A stretch of DNA of 64,000 bases from Gemmobacter aquatilis (lineage in GTDB: Bacteria; Pseudomonadota; Alphaproteobacteria; Rhodobacterales; Rhodobacteraceae). The notes below the pieces were generated by a model. It had not been told where the DNA came from. It did not search any database and saw only the letters and a program-made list of their open reading frames with translations. Each line of letters begins with the position of its first letter. Positions within the stretch are counted from its first letter, which is position 1. This document shows, one piece after another, positions 61,085 through 64,000 of this stretch. The translations under genes were made by a program, and so were the position numbers. The stretch lies in contig NZ_FOCE01000012.1 in NCBI RefSeq assembly GCF_900110025.1, positions 1 to 64,000 on the forward strand, written 5' to 3'.

Positions 61085-62268
61085 AATATGCCAGCATCAC
61101 CGAGCGCCTTGCCGATCTGGGCGGCGCGAAATGGGAAATTCACGCCAAGGCGCGGCGGATGAAGGCCGAGGGGATCGGGGTGATCGAATTCACCATCGGC
61201 GAGCCGGATGTGCCTTGCCCGGAAGAACTGATGGCGGTGGCGGCGCGGGCGATGATGGACGGGCGCACCGGCTATTCCAACGGGCGGGGCGAGCCGGGTT
61301 TGGTGCGGGCATTGGCGGCGCGCTATTCGGTGCGGCGCGGGCGGGTGATCGGGGCGGATCAGGTGATGTGCTTTCCCGGCACGCAGACCACGCTGTTTGC
61401 GGTGCTGATGGCGCTGGTCGAGGCGGGCGACGAGGTGATCCTTGGCGACCCGATGTATGCGACCTATGAGGGGTTGATCCGTGCCACCGGGGCGGTGCCG
61501 GTGCCGGTGACGCTGCGCGCCGAGCGGGGTTTTCATCTGAGCGCGCAAGATGTGGCGGCGGCGATCACGCCGCGCACGCGGGTGCTGTTCCTGAACACCC
61601 CGCATAACCCCACCGGGGCGGTGTTGACGCGCGACGAGATCGCGGAGTTGGGCGCAGTGGCGCAGGCGCATGATCTGTGGCTGCTGTCGGACGAGGTTTA
61701 TGAGGATCTGGTGTTCGATGGCGTGCAATTCGCCTCGCCGCTGGATCTGCCGGAGCTGGCGGAGCGGGCGATTGCCTGCTGCTCGATCTCCAAATCCCAT
61801 GCGGCGCCGGGGTTCCGGTCGGGTTGGTGCATCGGCCCGGCAGAGTTCTGCGCCCGGCTGTTGCCGCTGTCGGAAACCATGCTGTTCGGCGGCCAGCCGT
61901 TCATTGCCGACATGACGGCGCAGGCGGTCAGCCACCCGTCGCCGGTGGCGCCGGGGATGGTGGAGCGGTTCCAGCGCCGGGCGGAGCTGATGGCCGGGAT
62001 ACTGGACGGGCAGGCGGGGCTGCGGGTGCATCGGCCCGAGGCGGGGATGTTCGCGCTGGTCGATGTGCGGGCCACCGGGCTGTCGGGCACGGAGTTCGCG
62101 GCCTCGTTGCTGGAGGCGGAGCATGTGGCGGTGATGCCGGGCGAAAGTTTCGGCGCGGCGCTGGCGGGCTGGCTGCGGCTGGCGCTGACCCAAAGCGACG
62201 CGATCACCGCCGAGGGCTGCGCCCGCATCGCCCGCCATGCCGCAAGGCTGCGGGCCAAGGCGGCCTGA
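61081..62268 (+). CDS. Class I/II pyridoxal-phosphate aminotransferase
   Basis: The 395-residue fold-type I enzyme has the aspartate-aminotransferase-like layout: IEFTIGEPDVPCPEELM, LNTPHNPTGAVLTRDEI, LLSDEVYEDLVFDGV (Asp and Tyr near PLP) and SISKSHAAPGFRSGW with the PLP Lys. Its substrate is not certain; aspartate, aromatic or other amino donors are possible. It is coupled to tetR, and with the importer forms a regulated uptake-and-transamination unit. GGAAGAC precedes the ATG. Confidence 0.92.
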   Translation: MKYASITERLADLGGAKWEIHAKARRMKAEGIGVIEFTIGEPDVPCPEELMAVAARAMMDGRTGYSNGRGEPGLVRALAARYSVRRGRVIGADQVMCFPGTQTTLFAVLMALVEAGDEVILGDPMYATYEGLIRATGAVPVPVTLRAERGFHLSAQDVAAAITPRTRVLFLNTPHNPTGAVLTRDEIAELGAVAQAHDLWLLSDEVYEDLVFDGVQFASPLDLPELAERAIACCSISKSHAAPGFRSGWCIGPAEFCARLLPLSETMLFGGQPFIADMTAQAVSHPSPVAPGMVERFQRRAELMAGILDGQAGLRVHRPEAGMFALVDVRATGLSGTEFAASLLEAEHVAVMPGESFGAALAGWLRLALTQSDAITAEGCARIARHAARLRAKAA

Positions 62269-62322
62269 GCGGCCTTTTCTCCCATCGTCAGGGGTGTTCA
62301 GCCCCGGCATCGGCAGGGTTGC

Positions 62323-62340
62323 CCCCATCACGCGATGGGG
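62323..62340. terminator. Hairpin between convergent aminotransferase and puuD genes
   Basis: CCCCATC (62323-62329) pairs with GATGGGG (62334-62340) around ACGC. It lies in the 106-nt spacer between convergent genes. No T-run follows on either strand. Confidence 0.4.
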
Positions 62341-62374
62341 ATCAGATGGCTGGGCCTGATTGCAGGGGTCGGGG

Positions 62375-63616
62375 TCAGGTGTCGGAGCCGCTGCGCGTGG
62401 CGGATTCGAACCAGGTGACGATGGCGGCACGCTCTTCCGGCTCGATATAGCTGAGATTGGCGGGGGGCATCGCATGGGTCAGCCCGGCCTGCACATAGAT
62501 GCGCCGCGCCTCTGCCGCGATCTGTTCGGGGGTTTCGAGCAGCACGCCTTTCGGCGCCCAATGGATGCCCTCCCAGCCCGGTTCGGCGGCGTGGCACATC
62601 GAGCAGCGGCCCTGCACGATGCTGGTGACATCCTCGAACCCCGGGGCGGAGGCGTAGATCAATGCCTGACCGGAGAGGGCGGCTTGCTGATCTTCCGCCG
62701 GGGCTTCGGGACGGAAGGTCGAAAGCCAGGCGATGGCGAGCATCAGCAGCACGGTCAGTGCCCATGTCCAGTGCGGGTTGCCCTTGCGGGCGTGCTGGGT
62801 GTTGAACCAGTGGCGGATGGTGACGCCCATCAGGAAGACGAGGCTGGCGATGAGCCAGTTATAGGGCGTGGCGAAGGCCAGCGGGTAGTGGTTCGACAGC
62901 ATCAGGAACAGCACCGGCAGGGTGAGGTAGTTGTTGTGGGTGCTGCGCTGCTTGGCGATCTTGCCATATTTCGGATCGGGTTTGCGGCCTGCCTTGAGGT
63001 CTGCCACCACCACGCGCTGATTGGGCATGATGATGAAGAACACATTGGCCGTCATGATCGAGGCGGTGAAGGCGCCCAGATGCAGCAGGGCGGCGCGGCC
63101 CGAAAACACCGAAACGTAGAAATAGGACATGCCGACCAGCACGGCGAACAGCGCCAGCATCAGCAGTGTCTGGTTCGCGTTCACGAAGACCTTGCAGAGC
63201 AGGTTGTAGGCGATCCAGCCGAAGGCCAGCGAGGCGAGCGAGAGGGCGATGGCTTGCAGGGTGGTCAGCTCGGCCACCGTGGGGTCGACGAGGTAGATCT
63301 CGGCCCCGAGGTAATAGACCAGCACCAGCAGGGTGAAGCCCGAGACCCATGTCATGTAGCTTTCCCATTTGAACCAGATCAGGTGATCGGGCATCTGGGC
63401 GGGGGCCACGAGGTATTTCTGGATATGGTAGAAGCCGCCGCCATGAACCTGCCATTCCTCGCCATCGGCGCCGGAGGCGAGATTGCGGTCGCGGTGCAGG
63501 CCGAGATCAAGCGCGATGAAGTAGAAGCTCGATCCGATCCACGCCACGGCGGTGATCACATGGGTCCATCGCACGGCAAATTCGACCCATTCCCAGATCA
63601 CGACGTAATCATTCAT
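62375..63616 (-). CDS. puuD: Urate hydroxylase PuuD (membrane, cytochrome c domain)
   Basis: The 413-residue protein oxidises urate to 5-hydroxyisourate at the membrane. It begins MNDYVVIWEWVEFAVRWTHVITAVAWIGSSFYF (in parts), has about eight hydrophobic segments, and ends in a class I cytochrome c domain with CSMCH (residues 338-342) and the Met ligand in AMPPANL (Met383). This combination is diagnostic for PuuD. AAGGAG precedes the ATG at 63616. The other urate-catabolic genes are not in the window. It is divergent from a LysR gene. Confidence 0.95.
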   Translation of the reverse strand: MNDYVVIWEWVEFAVRWTHVITAVAWIGSSFYFIALDLGLHRDRNLASGADGEEWQVHGGGFYHIQKYLVAPAQMPDHLIWFKWESYMTWVSGFTLLVLVYYLGAEIYLVDPTVAELTTLQAIALSLASLAFGWIAYNLLCKVFVNANQTLLMLALFAVLVGMSYFYVSVFSGRAALLHLGAFTASIMTANVFFIIMPNQRVVVADLKAGRKPDPKYGKIAKQRSTHNNYLTLPVLFLMLSNHYPLAFATPYNWLIASLVFLMGVTIRHWFNTQHARKGNPHWTWALTVLLMLAIAWLSTFRPEAPAEDQQAALSGQALIYASAPGFEDVTSIVQGRCSMCHAAEPGWEGIHWAPKGVLLETPEQIAAEARRIYVQAGLTHAMPPANLSYIEPEERAAIVTWFESATRSGSDT

Positions 63617-63691
63617 CGGCTTCTCCTTCGGGCTGGCTGTGCAAAGAGCTATACCGGCACATCGCTTTTCGGTTAATTCCATCAAATGCCG

Positions 63692-63709
63692 GAGCACTTT
63701 CAAATGCTC
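63692..63709. promoter_or_regulatory. Inverted repeat in the puuD-lysR spacer
   Basis: GAGCA (63692-63696) and TGCTC (63705-63709) flank 8 nt. The octamer TCAAATGC is repeated directly at 63682 and 63700. These lie 24 nt before the LysR start and 76 nt before puuD and may be the regulator's site. Confidence 0.4.
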
Positions 63710-63732
63710 GAAGAAAATGAGGCGGGGCGCGC

Positions 63733-64000
63733 ATGTCTTATGTGAATACCATCAAGATGTTCGTGCGTGTCTATGAATTGGGCAGCATGAGTGCGGCGGC
63801 GCGGGATCAGCGCACCTCGCCCGCGGTCGCCTCGGCGCGAATCTCGGAGCTGGAGAAGCATCTGGGGGTGCGGCTGTTCAACCGCACGACGCGCAGCCTG
63901 CAACCCACCGAAAACGGGCGGATCTTCTATGAAGGCGCGCGCCGGGTGCTGGAGGCGATCGACGAGGCGGAAGCGGCGGTGACGGATGTGACGCAGAACC
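63733..64000 (+). CDS. LysR-family transcriptional regulator (5' part, cut by window edge)
   Basis: The first 89 codons are present: MSYVNTIKMFVRVYELGSMS, then AAARDQRTSPAVASARISELEKHLGVRLFNRTTRSLQPTENG (read in parts), the winged HTH of LysR proteins. GAGGCGGGG precedes the ATG at 63733. The ligand-binding domain lies beyond the window. Divergence from puuD suggests control of urate catabolism, though LysR genes often regulate other targets. Confidence 0.9.
   Translation, partial: MSYVNTIKMFVRVYELGSMSAAARDQRTSPAVASARISELEKHLGVRLFNRTTRSLQPTENGRIFYEGARRVLEAIDEAEAAVTDVTQN

Noticed and set aside
1-64000. CRISPR arrays, tRNA or rRNA genes, insertion sequences
   Set aside because: No regularly spaced direct repeats, cloverleaf-like CCA-ending segments, rRNA-like stretches or transposase motifs were recognised on reading the window.

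Overview
The window is high-GC, densely packed alphaproteobacterial DNA that looks like a Rhodobacteraceae (Rhodobacter/Gemmobacter/Tabrizicola-like) chromosome. The reasons are the RpoH-II-type sigma factor behind an RpoE/ChrR-like promoter, the YbjN-proC-CsaA neighbourhood, the TIGR02186-TauE pair, the PuuD urate hydroxylase with a haem domain, and an interspersed motif (core GAGTATTTT..CCAGG.TGA) that I associate with this family. Almost every gene is a chromosomal core or common accessory gene. No rRNA, tRNA, CRISPR array, transposase or integrase was seen.

Layout. 1-1.25 kb: four small same-strand genes that look like the end of a prophage module. 1.44-3.63 kb: a translationally coupled pair on the minus strand, an Mrr-type endonuclease and an unrecognised 219-aa partner, the only candidate defence system here; 3.6-4.27 kb shows no gene. 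4.3-7.7 kb: YbjN, proC, CsaA-like protein, 2-hydroxyacid dehydrogenase, sulfotransferase. 7.7-16.2 kb: fatty-acid/acyl-CoA degradation (FadB-type protein, two tandem cupins, thiolase, GST, acyl-CoA dehydrogenase, two MerR regulators), followed by two PaaI thioesterases and a MATE pump. 18.6-20.3 kb: TIGR02186 protein plus TauE/SafE. 20.4-25.1 kb: complete BMP-type (nucleoside-like) ABC importer. 25.2-31.9 kb: RimI, TsaB, NfuA-like protein, UspA, M50 protease, branched-chain aminotransferase and an RTX protein. 31.9-45.9 kb: trpS, an inactive-looking rhomboid, MurJ, GlnD, PBP activator lipoprotein, RsmI, YraN, GshB, ComM/YifB and a GST fused to a YHS-like domain. 46-54 kb: cobC/cobU, rpoH, coaBC, a DsbD-alpha-like protein, YqgE, pyrD, DUF952 and a secreted 5'-nucleotidase.

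54.3-62.3 kb is a nitrogen-assimilation-like cluster: a GlnA-like ligase and class-III aminotransferase, a polar amino-acid ABC importer, and a divergent TetR regulator coupled to a class-I aminotransferase, with an inverted repeat in the divergent promoter region. The window ends with urate hydroxylase (puuD) and the start of a divergent LysR regulator.

The most interesting leads are the Mrr/219-aa pair, a rhomboid-fold protein lacking both catalytic residues, palindromes upstream of the merR-acyl-CoA dehydrogenase operon, an RpoE-type promoter in front of rpoH, six copies of an interspersed repeat, and the GST-YHS fusion. I found no clear-cut undescribed multi-gene system; the Mrr pair is the best candidate.
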